Shown here: piece after piece, positions 16,490 to 26,239 of the stretch
Layout of the letters: each line of letters starts with the position of its first letter
How positions within the stretch are numbered: position 1 is the first letter of the stretch
Position numbers and translations under genes: made by a program
The notes under the pieces: model-generated
Seen by the model: only the letters and a program-made list of their open reading frames with translations
Told to the model about the DNA's origin: nothing
The model's database searches: none
From: MESE01 sp036675035
GTDB taxonomy: Bacteria > Pseudomonadota > Gammaproteobacteria > Burkholderiales > Burkholderiaceae_D
Length of the DNA: 36,212 bases
NCBI GenBank assembly: GCA_036675035.1
Contig: JAKFFO010000078.1
Location: forward strand, 1 to 36,212
Reading direction: 5' to 3'

Positions 16490-16960
16490 GTGGTGGACAT
16501 GGCGCCAACCGATCCCGGAAAAGCCGGCATGGAAGCCGCGAACCCGAACTACGGGGAAGTGATCGAGCGCGCCTTTCGCGATGCCGCTTTCGTCAACGAT
16601 GTCGGCATTCGGCTGCTCGATTGCGGACCGGGCTGGTGCGAATCCAGCCTGCCGATTGCGCCGCGCCATTTGCAGCATACCGGCGTGATCCATGCCGGCG
16701 TTCAGACCACGATTGCCGACCATACCGCCGGTACCGCGGCCATGACGCTGACGCGCGAAGGCGAGTATGTGCTGACTGCCGAGTTCAAGCTCAATCTGCT
16801 GCGTGCCGGGCAAGGCGAGTCGCTATGGTGCCGCGCGCAGGTATTGAAGCCCGGCCGCAGTCTGAGCTTTGTCGAGGCCGAAGTGTATGCGGTGAGCGGC
16901 AATAGCAAAGTACTGATCAGCAAGCTGACCGCAACCATGGCGGTCATTGGGAAAAAATAA
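16490..16960 (+). CDS. PaaI-type hotdog-fold thioesterase
   Basis: The 156-residue protein has the hotdog-fold signature GVIHAGVQTTIADHTAGTAA, with the H-x-G and the acidic D of PaaI-type acyl-CoA thioesterases. It probably hydrolyses an acyl-CoA intermediate or a stalled side product. The start is uncertain among GTG 16490, GTG 16493 and ATG 16499; all are within 17 nt after the liuA stop. Coupling to liuA suggests release of CoA from leucine-pathway thioesters, which is inference. Confidence 0.8.
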   Translation: MVDMAPTDPGKAGMEAANPNYGEVIERAFRDAAFVNDVGIRLLDCGPGWCESSLPIAPRHLQHTGVIHAGVQTTIADHTAGTAAMTLTREGEYVLTAEFKLNLLRAGQGESLWCRAQVLKPGRSLSFVEAEVYAVSGNSKVLISKLTATMAVIGKK

Positions 16961-17172
16961 ATTCGATCGTGCCAACCGTACATTCAACTTCGGACCTTGC
17001 GCTTTGGGTTCCGCATCGGATGCGATCTGCGCGGGCGTTTCCGCGAATCGATTTGGCTTTCTCGCACCATCGCGGGGCGGATGCATTTGCGGCAACATCG
17101 GCAGGATTGGAGTCCGCATTCGCGGATTTCGCTACACTAGCGGCTTGAAACCACTGTCAGGGTAAAACCACG

Positions 17173-18972
17173 ATGCGCCAGGCATTCCCGAAACTTCTCT
17201 CGTCACAGATTGCATTCGATATCGCGCGTACGATACTGGATGGCTTCGAGAAGCATTACCGGCTGTTTCGCCAGGCCAGCCGCGCGGCCAAATGGCATTT
17301 CGAGCAGAGCGACTGGAAGACAGCACAGGCCGAAGCCAAGGACCGCATCGCGTTTTATGACATGCGTGTGCAGGAATGCATCCATATCCTGGAAGACGAA
17401 TACGACAAGGATGAATTGACCGACGAGGTGTGGCGCGAGGTCAAGCTGCACTATATCGGCCTGCTGACCGACCACAAGCAGCCGGAACTGGCCGAGACCT
17501 TCTTCAACTCGGTATGCTGCAATATCCTGCACCGTACTTATTTTCACAACGATTTCATTTTCGTGCGTCCGGCGGTGTCGACCGAATACATCGATACCAC
17601 CGAGCCGGCACCGACCTACCGTGTTTATTATCCGGCCAAGGATGGCTTGCGCTATACGCTGACGCGCATCATCACCAATTTCCAGTTGAAATGCCCGTTC
17701 AGCGATCTTGACCGCGATGTGCGGCTGGTGGAGGAACGGCTGACCGCATTGTTCGGGACCGCCGCGCCGGAAGCCAACCACCAGATCCAGGTATTGGCAA
17801 GCCTGTTCTATCGCAACAAGGGTGCCTATATCGTTGCCAAAGGAATCAACGGCAATCGCGAGTATCCGTTCATCATCCCGATCCTGCATAACCGCAAGGG
17901 CGATCTGGTGCTCGATACCGTGTTATTCGATCTTTCGATGATCACGGTGCTATTTTCATTCACGCGCGCGTATTTCATGGTCGACATGGAAGTGCCTTCG
18001 GCTTACGTGCACTTCCTGCGCAGCCTGCTGCCGCGCAAGCCGCGCAGCGAGCTGTACACGATTCTCGGCCTGCAAAAGCAGGGCAAGGCATTGTTCTACC
18101 GCGATTTTTTGCATCATCTGCGTCATTCATCCGATCATTTCGAAAGCGCGCCGGGTATTCGCGGACTGGTGATGGTGGTATTCGCGTTGCCGTCGTTTCC
18201 GTATGTGTTCAAGGCAATCAAGGATCATTTCCCGGCACCCAAAGAGACCACCCGTGCGATCGTCAAGGAAAAATACCTGCTGGTGAAATACCACGACCGC
18301 GTCGGCCGCATGGCCGATACGCTCGAATATTCGACGGTTGCATTTCCGCGCAACCGGTTTTCGGATGAATTATTGGCCGAGCTGAAACAGGTGGCGCCGT
18401 CGATTGTCGAAGAAGAAGGCGAGCAGGTGATCATCAAGCATCTGTATATCGAGAGGCGCATGGTGCCACTGAATATCTGGCTCACGAATGCGGAAAAACG
18501 CGGTGATGAAGCGGCGATAGAACATGGAATAATCGAATACGGAAACGCGATCAAGGAAATGGTCGGCGTCAATATTTTCCCGGGTGACATGCTGTACAAG
18601 AACTTTGGCGTCACCCGCCATAACCGCGTCGTGTTCTATGACTACGACGAAATTGAATACATTACCGATTGCAATTTCCGTGCGATACCGGAAGCGCGCA
18701 ATGAAGAAGATGAGATGTCGGCCGAGCCGTGGTATCCGGTGGCCAAGAACGATGTATTCCCGGAGCAGCTCGGCACTTTCCTGCTCGGCAATCCGACCGT
18801 ACGGAAATATTTCATGAAACACCATGCCGATCTGCTGGCGCCGCAATTCTGGCAAAGACGCAAGCAGAGACTGATCGAAGGACATATGGAAGATGTATTC
18901 CCGTATCCACAGGAATGCCGCTTCAGTTACCAACCACCCAATACGCTAACCCCGGCAGCGGAAGCTGCCTAA
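17173..18972 (+). CDS. aceK: Isocitrate dehydrogenase kinase/phosphatase
   Basis: The 599-residue bifunctional enzyme phosphorylates and dephosphorylates isocitrate dehydrogenase, setting flux between the TCA cycle and the glyoxylate bypass. The catalytic segment FPGDMLYKNFGVTRHNRVVF is intact, with D472 (in GDML) matching the aspartate used for both activities in E. coli AceK, followed by YDYDEIEYITDCNFR. Length is near the E. coli enzyme (578 aa). The ATG at 17173 is preceded by AGGG at a long spacing. A 212-bp gap separates it from the thioesterase gene, so it may have its own promoter (TACACT at 17133-17138 is a weak -10 candidate). No aceA or aceB is adjacent, unlike enterobacteria. Confidence 0.95.
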   Translation: MRQAFPKLLSSQIAFDIARTILDGFEKHYRLFRQASRAAKWHFEQSDWKTAQAEAKDRIAFYDMRVQECIHILEDEYDKDELTDEVWREVKLHYIGLLTDHKQPELAETFFNSVCCNILHRTYFHNDFIFVRPAVSTEYIDTTEPAPTYRVYYPAKDGLRYTLTRIITNFQLKCPFSDLDRDVRLVEERLTALFGTAAPEANHQIQVLASLFYRNKGAYIVAKGINGNREYPFIIPILHNRKGDLVLDTVLFDLSMITVLFSFTRAYFMVDMEVPSAYVHFLRSLLPRKPRSELYTILGLQKQGKALFYRDFLHHLRHSSDHFESAPGIRGLVMVVFALPSFPYVFKAIKDHFPAPKETTRAIVKEKYLLVKYHDRVGRMADTLEYSTVAFPRNRFSDELLAELKQVAPSIVEEEGEQVIIKHLYIERRMVPLNIWLTNAEKRGDEAAIEHGIIEYGNAIKEMVGVNIFPGDMLYKNFGVTRHNRVVFYDYDEIEYITDCNFRAIPEARNEEDEMSAEPWYPVAKNDVFPEQLGTFLLGNPTVRKYFMKHHADLLAPQFWQRRKQRLIEGHMEDVFPYPQECRFSYQPPNTLTPAAEAA

Positions 18973-18987
18973 TTCTGGAGAAACAAC

Positions 18988-20169
18988 ATGAACGATCCTA
19001 TTGTCATCGTCGGCGCCGCCCGTACCCCGATGGGCGCTTTTCAAGGCGATTTTTCCACATTGTCCGCCAGCGACCTCGGCGCGGTGGCGATCCGCGCGGC
19101 AGTCGAGCGCGCCGGCATCGCGCCGGATCAGGTGCAGGACGTGTTGTTCGGCAATTGCCTGATGGCCGGCCAAGGGCAGGCACCTGCGCGCCAGGCAGCG
19201 ATCAAGGCCGGCATTCCGGTATCCGCCGGTGCCGTTACGATGTCGAAAATGTGCGGCTCGGCAATGCAGGCGGCGATGTTCGGTTACGACTCGATTGTTG
19301 CCGGCACCAACGACGTGGTGGTGGCCGGCGGCATGGAGTCGATGACCGGCGCGCCCTACCTGATCCCGAAAGCACGCAGCGGCTATCGGCTCGGGCACGG
19401 CATGATGTACGACCACATGATGCTGGATGGCCTCGAAGACGCGTACGAAAAAGGCCGCTCGATGGGCACCTTCGCCGAAGAATGCGTCGACAAGTACAAG
19501 TTCAGCCGCGAAGAGCAGGATGCATTTGCCATCGAGTCGGTCAAGCGCGCGCAGGCCGCGACCAGCGACGGTTCGTTCAAATGGGAAATTGCGCCGGTCA
19601 CGGTATCCGGCCGCAGCGGCGATGTGGTGATCGACAAGGACGAAGGCCCGCTGAAAGCCAAGCTCGACAAGATTCCGGCGCTGAAGCCGGCGTTCAAGAA
19701 AGACGGCACCATCACCGCCGCATCGTCGTCATCGATCAATGATGGCGCGGCTGCGCTGGTGCTGATGCGCGAATCGACCGCGAAAAAACTCGGCTGCAAG
19801 CCGATTGCAAAAATCCTCGGCCATGCGCGGCATTCGCAGGCGCCGAACTGGTTCACCACCGCGCCGGTCGGCGCGATCGAAAAGCTGTACAAGAAAACCG
19901 GCTGGAGCACCAAGGAAGTCGATCTGTTCGAAGTCAATGAAGCGTTCGCCGCAGTGGCGATGGCCGCGATGAAGGAGCATGGCATTCCTCACGACAAGAT
20001 CAATATCCATGGCGGCGCATGCGCACTGGGCCACCCGATCGGCGCTTCCGGTGCGCGCATCATCGTGACGCTGATCGGCGCATTGAAAAAGACCGGCGGC
20101 AAGCGCGGCGTGGCGGCGCTGTGCATCGGCGGCGGCGAAGGCACCGCGATGGCGATCGAACTGGTATAA
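18988..20169 (+). CDS. Acetyl-CoA C-acetyltransferase (thiolase)
   Basis: The 393-residue type II thiolase has the nucleophile C89 in TMSKMCGSAMQA, H349 in ACALGHPIGASG and the second cysteine C379 in AALCIGGGEG. It should cleave acetoacetyl-CoA to two acetyl-CoA, or condense them. In the liu context it would finish degradation after HMG-CoA lyase and acetoacetate activation. CTGGAGA precedes the ATG, 15 nt after aceK. It could also feed polyhydroxybutyrate or ketone metabolism, as specificity among thiolases is not visible here. Confidence 0.93.
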   Translation: MNDPIVIVGAARTPMGAFQGDFSTLSASDLGAVAIRAAVERAGIAPDQVQDVLFGNCLMAGQGQAPARQAAIKAGIPVSAGAVTMSKMCGSAMQAAMFGYDSIVAGTNDVVVAGGMESMTGAPYLIPKARSGYRLGHGMMYDHMMLDGLEDAYEKGRSMGTFAEECVDKYKFSREEQDAFAIESVKRAQAATSDGSFKWEIAPVTVSGRSGDVVIDKDEGPLKAKLDKIPALKPAFKKDGTITAASSSSINDGAAALVLMRESTAKKLGCKPIAKILGHARHSQAPNWFTTAPVGAIEKLYKKTGWSTKEVDLFEVNEAFAAVAMAAMKEHGIPHDKINIHGGACALGHPIGASGARIIVTLIGALKKTGGKRGVAALCIGGGEGTAMAIELV

Positions 20170-20178
20170 GGCGTCCAC

Positions 20179-20847
20179 ATGTCGACAGCGCTCATCATCG
20201 GTGCATCGCGTGGCATCGGCCGGGAACTGGTCCGCCAGCTGCTGGCCGACCGCTGGCAAGTATTTGCAACCGCGCGCGACGACAATGCGGTCGCCGCGCT
20301 GCAGGCGGACGGCGCGGCCGCGCTGAAAGTCGATGTAACCCAACCTGAATCGCTGGCCGCACTCGGATGGCAGCTCGACGAAGTAAAAGTCGATCTGGCG
20401 GTGTATGTCGCCGGCGTCTCAGGTCCGAGGACCGGTGCGTCGATTGCACCGACCGCGGCCGAGTTCGATGCGGTGATGCATGCCAATGTGCTGGGCGCGA
20501 TGCAATCGATTCCGCTGATCGCGCCGATGATCGAAGCAGCGAATGGGAAATTCGTGTTCGTCAGCAGCATCATGGGCAGCATCGCGGAAACCCAGGCAAG
20601 CAGCGTGTGGACGTATCGAACCTCCAAGGCGGCGTTGAACATGGCGGTCAAGGCGGCTTCGTTCGATTATCCGAAGGCGACCATGGTGGTGGTTCATCCG
20701 GGTTGGGTGCGTACCGACATGGGCGGACCGAATGCGTCGATTTCGGTCGAGGAAAGCGTCGGCGGCATGCTGCGGGTGATCGATGCGCTGAGCATCAAGG
20801 ACAGCGGCACGTACTGGAATCAGGAGGGGAAGGCGTTGTCTTGGTGA
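20179..20847 (+). CDS. Short-chain dehydrogenase, CsgA-like
   Basis: The 222-residue SDR has IIGASRGIG near the N-terminus and Y146-R-T-S-K150. The short length and VVHPGWVRTDMGG motif are typical of the C-factor/sniffer-like subgroup. AAGG lies upstream of the ATG, 9 nt after the thiolase stop. The substrate is unknown. A 497-bp repeat-rich gap follows, so this is probably the last gene of the first liu transcription block. Confidence 0.88.
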   Translation: MSTALIIGASRGIGRELVRQLLADRWQVFATARDDNAVAALQADGAAALKVDVTQPESLAALGWQLDEVKVDLAVYVAGVSGPRTGASIAPTAAEFDAVMHANVLGAMQSIPLIAPMIEAANGKFVFVSSIMGSIAETQASSVWTYRTSKAALNMAVKAASFDYPKATMVVVHPGWVRTDMGGPNASISVEESVGGMLRVIDALSIKDSGTYWNQEGKALSW

Positions 20848-20887
20848 GTGGCGGCATTCATTACGATCGAAGTGACTGTTCAAGCCG

Positions 20888-20938
20888 CACCCCCATTCCA
20901 ACCTTCCCCCTTCTGAGTGAGGGTTAGAGAGAGGGTGG
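20888..20938. repeat. Degenerate G/C-tract palindromic repeat
   Basis: C-rich tracts (CACCCCCATTCC, CCTTCCCCC) are followed by G-rich tracts (GAGGGTTAGAGAGAGGG), resembling a degraded copy of the repeat family seen at 27, 31.9 and 33.2 kb. It is the first repeat of the 497-bp non-coding gap 20848-21344, which also holds the composite element at 21001-21220 and the hairpin at 21288-21313. I see no gene there. Confidence 0.55.
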
Positions 20939-21000
20939 AAAGCGTCAATATTTTCAAAAGCGATTTGGTACGGGAGGTTCAACTACATAGAAATCAGATA

Positions 21001-21220
21001 TTAAGACGACGGTCGCATGACGGTTACTCCTTCCCCTTCAAGGGGGTGGAGCAAGGAATTCGAGGGGCATTGCGCCTCGCCTGCGTAACGGATTGCGCTT
21101 GCAAGCGCAATCTCCTCGGTCGGGATGGGGATGGGTTATATGCTGCGAGCTTAACCCATCCCCACCCTAACCCTCCCTTGAAGGGGAGGGGACGAGGCCG
21201 CCGAACTGTCGTCTAAGTTA
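21001..21220. repeat. Composite palindromic element with imperfect terminal inverted repeats
   Basis: The ends carry AGACGACGGT (21004-21013) and its inverse ACTGTCGTCT (21205-21214), 9 of 10 identical. CCCCTTCAAGGG on the left has an inverted relative (CCCTTGAAGGGG) on the right. Inside lie a hairpin at 21061-21079, a perfect 22-bp palindrome at 21091-21112, and a 13-bp perfect stem 21126-21138/21152-21164. It is non-coding and MITE-like in build, with no transposase. Confidence 0.75.
21051..21112 (+). repeat. Two-hairpin repeat module, copy A
   Basis: The lead GCAAGGAATTCGAG is followed by hairpin 1 (21061-21079), the linker CCTGCGTAACG (21080-21090) and hairpin 2 with arms GATTGCGC/GCGCAATC around TTGCAA (21091-21112). 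A related module on the other strand at 34184-34244 has the same order with compensated stem changes. Confidence 0.75.
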
Positions 21221-21287
21221 CCGACTTCTGTGTAAGATCAATCCGGTAGGCATTTGCATGCGACTGCGCCCCTCAATTTCCGCATCC

Positions 21288-21313
21288 CGCAAAATGATCT
21301 CGATCATTTTGCG
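21288..21313. promoter_or_regulatory. Perfect 11-bp inverted repeat upstream of the second acyl-CoA dehydrogenase
   Basis: CGCAAAATGAT (21288-21298) and ATCATTTTGCG (21303-21313) are perfect inverses around the tetraloop CTCG, ending 31 nt before the predicted start at 21345. It could be an operator or a leader hairpin. The following T-content is too weak for a clear terminator. Confidence 0.6.
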
Positions 21314-21344
21314 ATTTTCAAAGAACGACAAATCGAAAACACTC

Positions 21345-22475
21345 ATGGTCCTGTCCGAACAACACGAAATGATCCGCGATGCGATACGCACATTCTCGCA
21401 GCAGCGGCTCGCGCCCAACGCGGCGCGCTGGGACAGGGAACATCATTTTCCGCAGCAGGAATTGAAAGAGCTTGCCGCGCTCGGCGCCTACGGTGTGGCG
21501 GTGCCGGAAGAGCTGGGCGGCGCCGGACTCGACTATGTAGCGCTGGCGCTGGTGCTGGAAGAAATTGCGGCCGGCGATGGCGGCACTTCCACCGTCATTT
21601 CAGTCAACAACTGCCCGGTCTGCAGCATCGCGATGATGTATGCGAATGCCGCGCAAAAAGAGCAATGGCTGCGGCCGCTGGCACAAGGCAAGATGCTCGG
21701 CGCATTCTGCCTGACCGAGCCGCATGCGGGCAGCGATGCATCGACGCTGCGCACCACCGCAACCCGCGACGGCGATCATTACGTATTGAACGGCGTCAAG
21801 CAATTCATTACCAGCGGCAAATACGCCGATGTCGCGATCGTGATGGCGGTGACCGACAGGGAGGCAGGCAAGCGCGGCATCAGCGCATTCTGGGTGCCGA
21901 CCGATACGCCGGGCTATATCGTTGCGAGGCTGGAAGACAAGCTGGGCCAGCATTCATCGGATACCGCGCAAATCCTGTTCGAGAATTGCCGCATTCCGGC
22001 GGAAAACCTGATCGGCGACGAAGGACAGGGATACAGGATCGCATTGTCGGGACTGGAAGGCGGTCGCATCGGCATCGCGTCGCAGGCGGTCGGCATGGCA
22101 CGCGCGGCATTCGAAGCGGCGCTGGCCTATGCGAAAGAACGCACCAGTTTCGGCCAGACCCTGTTCGAGCATCAGGCGGTGCAGTTCAGGCTGGCCGACA
22201 TGGCGACGCAGATCGAAGCGGCGCGCCAGCTGATATTGCACGCGGCGAGCATGAAGGATGCAGGCAGGCCGTGCCTGAAAGAAGCGGCGATGGCAAAGCT
22301 GTTTGCCAGCGAAATGGCCGAGCGCGTATGTTCCGATGCAATCCAGATACATGGCGGTTACGGCTATGTCAGCGATTTTCCGGTGGAGCGGATCTATCGC
22401 GACGTGCGCGTGTGCCAGATTTATGAAGGCACCAGCGATATTCAAAAAATTCTGATCGGGCGGGCACTCGCTTGA
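21345..22475 (+). CDS. Acyl-CoA dehydrogenase (short/branched-chain type)
   Basis: The 376-residue FAD enzyme has FCLTEPHAGSDAS, YVLNGVKQFITSG, IQIHGGYGYVSDFPVERIYRD and the C-terminal YEGTSDIQKILIGRALA. E361 (in YEGTS) is at the catalytic-base position of short- and medium-chain dehydrogenases, unlike the isovaleryl-CoA enzyme encoded upstream. Likely substrates are short or branched acyl-CoA such as 2-methylbutyryl-, isobutyryl- or butyryl-CoA. I chose ATG 21345 (MVLSEQHEMIRDAIRTF) because it matches the family start; upstream in-frame ATGs fall in or before the hairpin and encode an atypical basic leader. No strong Shine-Dalgarno is visible. Confidence 0.88.
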   Translation: MVLSEQHEMIRDAIRTFSQQRLAPNAARWDREHHFPQQELKELAALGAYGVAVPEELGGAGLDYVALALVLEEIAAGDGGTSTVISVNNCPVCSIAMMYANAAQKEQWLRPLAQGKMLGAFCLTEPHAGSDASTLRTTATRDGDHYVLNGVKQFITSGKYADVAIVMAVTDREAGKRGISAFWVPTDTPGYIVARLEDKLGQHSSDTAQILFENCRIPAENLIGDEGQGYRIALSGLEGGRIGIASQAVGMARAAFEAALAYAKERTSFGQTLFEHQAVQFRLADMATQIEAARQLILHAASMKDAGRPCLKEAAMAKLFASEMAERVCSDAIQIHGGYGYVSDFPVERIYRDVRVCQIYEGTSDIQKILIGRALA

Positions 22476-22510
22476 TCTCAGTCGCATCACAGGCACTTGG
22501 CGGAGGCATC

Positions 22511-23116
22511 ATGGCAGGCAGCATTGATTTCTATTTCGATTTCTCATCGCCCTATGGCTATTTTGCATCGACGCGAATCGATGAACTGGCGCAGAAGTAC
22601 GGGCGCGCGGTCAACTGGCATCCGGTATTGCTCGGCGTCGTATTCAAGGCGACCGGCATGGCGCCGCTGCCGCTGGTTCCGATCAAGGGCGACTATTCGC
22701 TGCACGACATGGAGCGCACCGCACGCTTCCATCGGATTCCGTATGCAAAGCCGTCAGTGCTTCCGATCGCGACCCAGGGTGCGGCGCGCGCGATGCTCTG
22801 GATACGGACGGCGCTTGGCGATGCAAAGGCGATCGAATTTGCGAAGGCCGCCTTCCATGCGTATTTCGTTGACGGGATCAATATCAGTGAATCGACCGCA
22901 GTGACGCAGCTGGCGGCTGGCATCGGGATCGATACCGCGGCGCTTACCGAAGGAATCAACAGCGCTGCGATCAAGGACCAATTGCGGGCCGAGGTCGACC
23001 AGGCGATGAAACGCGGCGTGTTCGGCGCGCCGTTCATGGTGGTTGACGGAGAATCGTTCTGGGGATTTGACCGCTTCGATCAAATGGAAGCGTTTTTGAA
23101 AACCGGCAAGATCTGA
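22511..23116 (+). CDS. Kappa-GST/HCCA isomerase-like DsbA-fold protein
   Basis: The 201-residue protein begins FYFDFSSPYGYFAS, the N-terminal thioredoxin-fold signature of 2-hydroxychromene-2-carboxylate isomerases and kappa glutathione transferases, where a serine replaces the redox cysteine. GVFGAPFMVVDGESFWG is the cis-proline region. GGAGG lies 4 nt before the ATG. No other aromatic ring-degradation gene is near, so a naphthalene-pathway isomerase is doubtful; a glutathione-linked role in acyl or aldehyde metabolism is equally possible. Confidence 0.83.
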   Translation: MAGSIDFYFDFSSPYGYFASTRIDELAQKYGRAVNWHPVLLGVVFKATGMAPLPLVPIKGDYSLHDMERTARFHRIPYAKPSVLPIATQGAARAMLWIRTALGDAKAIEFAKAAFHAYFVDGINISESTAVTQLAAGIGIDTAALTEGINSAAIKDQLRAEVDQAMKRGVFGAPFMVVDGESFWGFDRFDQMEAFLKTGKI

Positions 23117-23135
23117 TTTGAAAGGAGAACCGGCC

Positions 23136-23537
23136 ATGCCGATAAAAAAAGGTTACAAGGCGCTGATCGATGAAGCGGGCGCGCAGATCAAGACCTATTC
23201 GGTCGAGCAAGCGCAGGCCAAGCTTGCCGATCCGAATGTGCAATTCGTCGATATCCGCGATGTGCGCGAGCTGGAGCGCGAAGGCGTCATTCCCGGCGCA
23301 TTTCATGCACCTCGCGGGATGATCGAATTCTGGGTCGATCCCGATTCGCCGTACTTCAAGCCGGTATTCGGCGAGAACAAGGAATTCATATTCTTTTGCG
23401 CCGCCGGCTGGCGCAGTGCGCTGACCACGAAGACGGTGCAGGACATGGGATTGGCACCGGTGGCCGATATCGAGGGCGGATTCACCGCATGGAAGAAGAC
23501 AGGCGCGCCGGTGGCGGAAAAGGCGAAAAAGCCCTGA
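23136..23537 (+). CDS. Rhodanese-domain protein
   Basis: The 133-residue single-domain rhodanese has the active-site loop FFCAAGWRSA with C88 as the persulfide-forming cysteine, and VDIRDVRELEREGVIPGAFH as the N-terminal signature. It should transfer sulfane sulfur. AAAGGAG precedes the ATG at 23136. The stop overlaps the next start as TGATG. Its role in the liu cluster is not evident. Confidence 0.9.
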   Translation: MPIKKGYKALIDEAGAQIKTYSVEQAQAKLADPNVQFVDIRDVRELEREGVIPGAFHAPRGMIEFWVDPDSPYFKPVFGENKEFIFFCAAGWRSALTTKTVQDMGLAPVADIEGGFTAWKKTGAPVAEKAKKP

Positions 23538-24187
23538 TGGCACGTTTCGATCTGGTTGCGTTCGATTGCGACGGTGTGCTGGTCGACAGTGAACCGATTA
23601 CCTGCGGTGTGCTGATGGACATGCTGAACGAGCTCGGTTGGCCGATCTCGCTGGAAGAGACCATCCACACATTTGTCGGACGTTCGTTTCTCGATGAACT
23701 GAAGTTGATCGAGTCGCGCCTCGGCAAGCCGCTGGCAAGCGATTTTTACGCATGCTTCATGGAGCGGCGCGATGTTCGCCTGAAGGCTGCGGTCGAGCCG
23801 GTGCGCGGAGCGCGGCGTGCGGTAGAAGAACTGGCGCGGCTGCGGATTCCATTCTGCGTCGCATCCGGTGCCGAGCGCGCTAAGATGCATATCACGCTCG
23901 GCCGCACCGGCTTGCTGCCATGGTTTGAACAAAACATGTTCAGCGGCATGGAAGTCGCGCGTAGCAAGCCGGCGCCGGACGTGTATCTGCTTGCAGCCAA
24001 AACGATGGGCATGGCGCCGGCGCGCTGTGCGGTCGTCGAAGATACGCCGATCGGTGTTGCGGCGGGTGTTGCGGCAGGGATGACGGTATTCGGCTATGCG
24101 GAGCGCACCAGTGCCGATGCATTGCTCGAAGCCGGCGCGACGCGGATATTCACCGATATGGCGGCGCTGCCGGAACTGGTGCAGTGA
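23537..24187 (+). CDS. HAD-superfamily phosphatase, subfamily IA
   Basis: The 216-residue protein has all four HAD motifs: D10-C-D12-G-V-L-V-D, the serine in CVASGAERAKMH, the lysine in RSKPAPDVYL, and VVEDTPIG. A helical cap (about 17-85) places it with YieH/beta-phosphoglucomutase/Gph-like enzymes. The substrate is likely a small sugar phosphate or glycolate phosphate, but is undetermined. The start overlaps the rhodanese stop by 1 nt, and its own stop overlaps the next start the same way (TGATG). Confidence 0.9.
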   Translation: MARFDLVAFDCDGVLVDSEPITCGVLMDMLNELGWPISLEETIHTFVGRSFLDELKLIESRLGKPLASDFYACFMERRDVRLKAAVEPVRGARRAVEELARLRIPFCVASGAERAKMHITLGRTGLLPWFEQNMFSGMEVARSKPAPDVYLLAAKTMGMAPARCAVVEDTPIGVAAGVAAGMTVFGYAERTSADALLEAGATRIFTDMAALPELVQ

Positions 24188-24593
24188 TGGCGGCGGCGAA
24201 TTCCGCGCAGATTTCGGCCTGCCCTTGCGGTGGCGGCAACTATGCCGCCTGCTGCGGGCGCTTCCACGGCGGTGCCTTGCCCGATACTGCGGAACAATTG
24301 ATGCGTTCGCGTTACAGCGCATATGCGCTGGGTTTGATGGATTATGTGTATCGGACATGGCATCCGCGCACGCGCCCGGCGCTATCCGAATTGCACCATG
24401 ATGCTTCGATCAGATGGCTCGGGCTCGAAATCAGGAGGCATGCGGTGACAACAGATAATGAAGCAAGCGTCGAATTTGTGGCGCGCAGCAAGAGTGGCGG
24501 CCGCGCGCAGCGATTGCATGAAGCGAGCCGGTTCGTACGCGAAGCCGGGCAGTGGTTGTATTTGGATGGCAGTTTTCCGGAAGATAAAAAACA

Positions 24594-24597
<4 letters not shown>
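24187..24597 (+). CDS. YchJ-like SEC-C motif protein (UPF0225)
   Basis: The 136-residue protein starts with a SEC-C-type zinc motif, C12-P-C14-GGGNYAA-C22-C23, followed by the YchJ domain (LMRSRYSAYALGLMDYVYRTWHP and a C-terminal SRFVREAGQWLYLDG). YchJ-like proteins have a cystatin/NTF2-like fold and no firmly assigned role. The ATG at 24187 overlaps the HAD stop. An alternative GTG at 24184 adds one residue. Its stop overlaps the liuB start (ATGA), so translation is coupled into the carboxylase subunit. Confidence 0.85.
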
Positions 24598-26216
<1,619 letters not shown>

Positions 26217-26239
26217 CCGATGTATTTTGAGAGCGAAGG

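Noticed and set aside
21001..21220. CRISPR array
   Set aside because: The repeats are nested palindromes, not regularly spaced direct repeats with unique spacers, and no cas genes are present.
22511..23116. True naphthalene-pathway 2-hydroxychromene-2-carboxylate isomerase
   Set aside because: The fold signature fits, but no ring-cleavage or dioxygenase gene is near. I kept only the family-level call.
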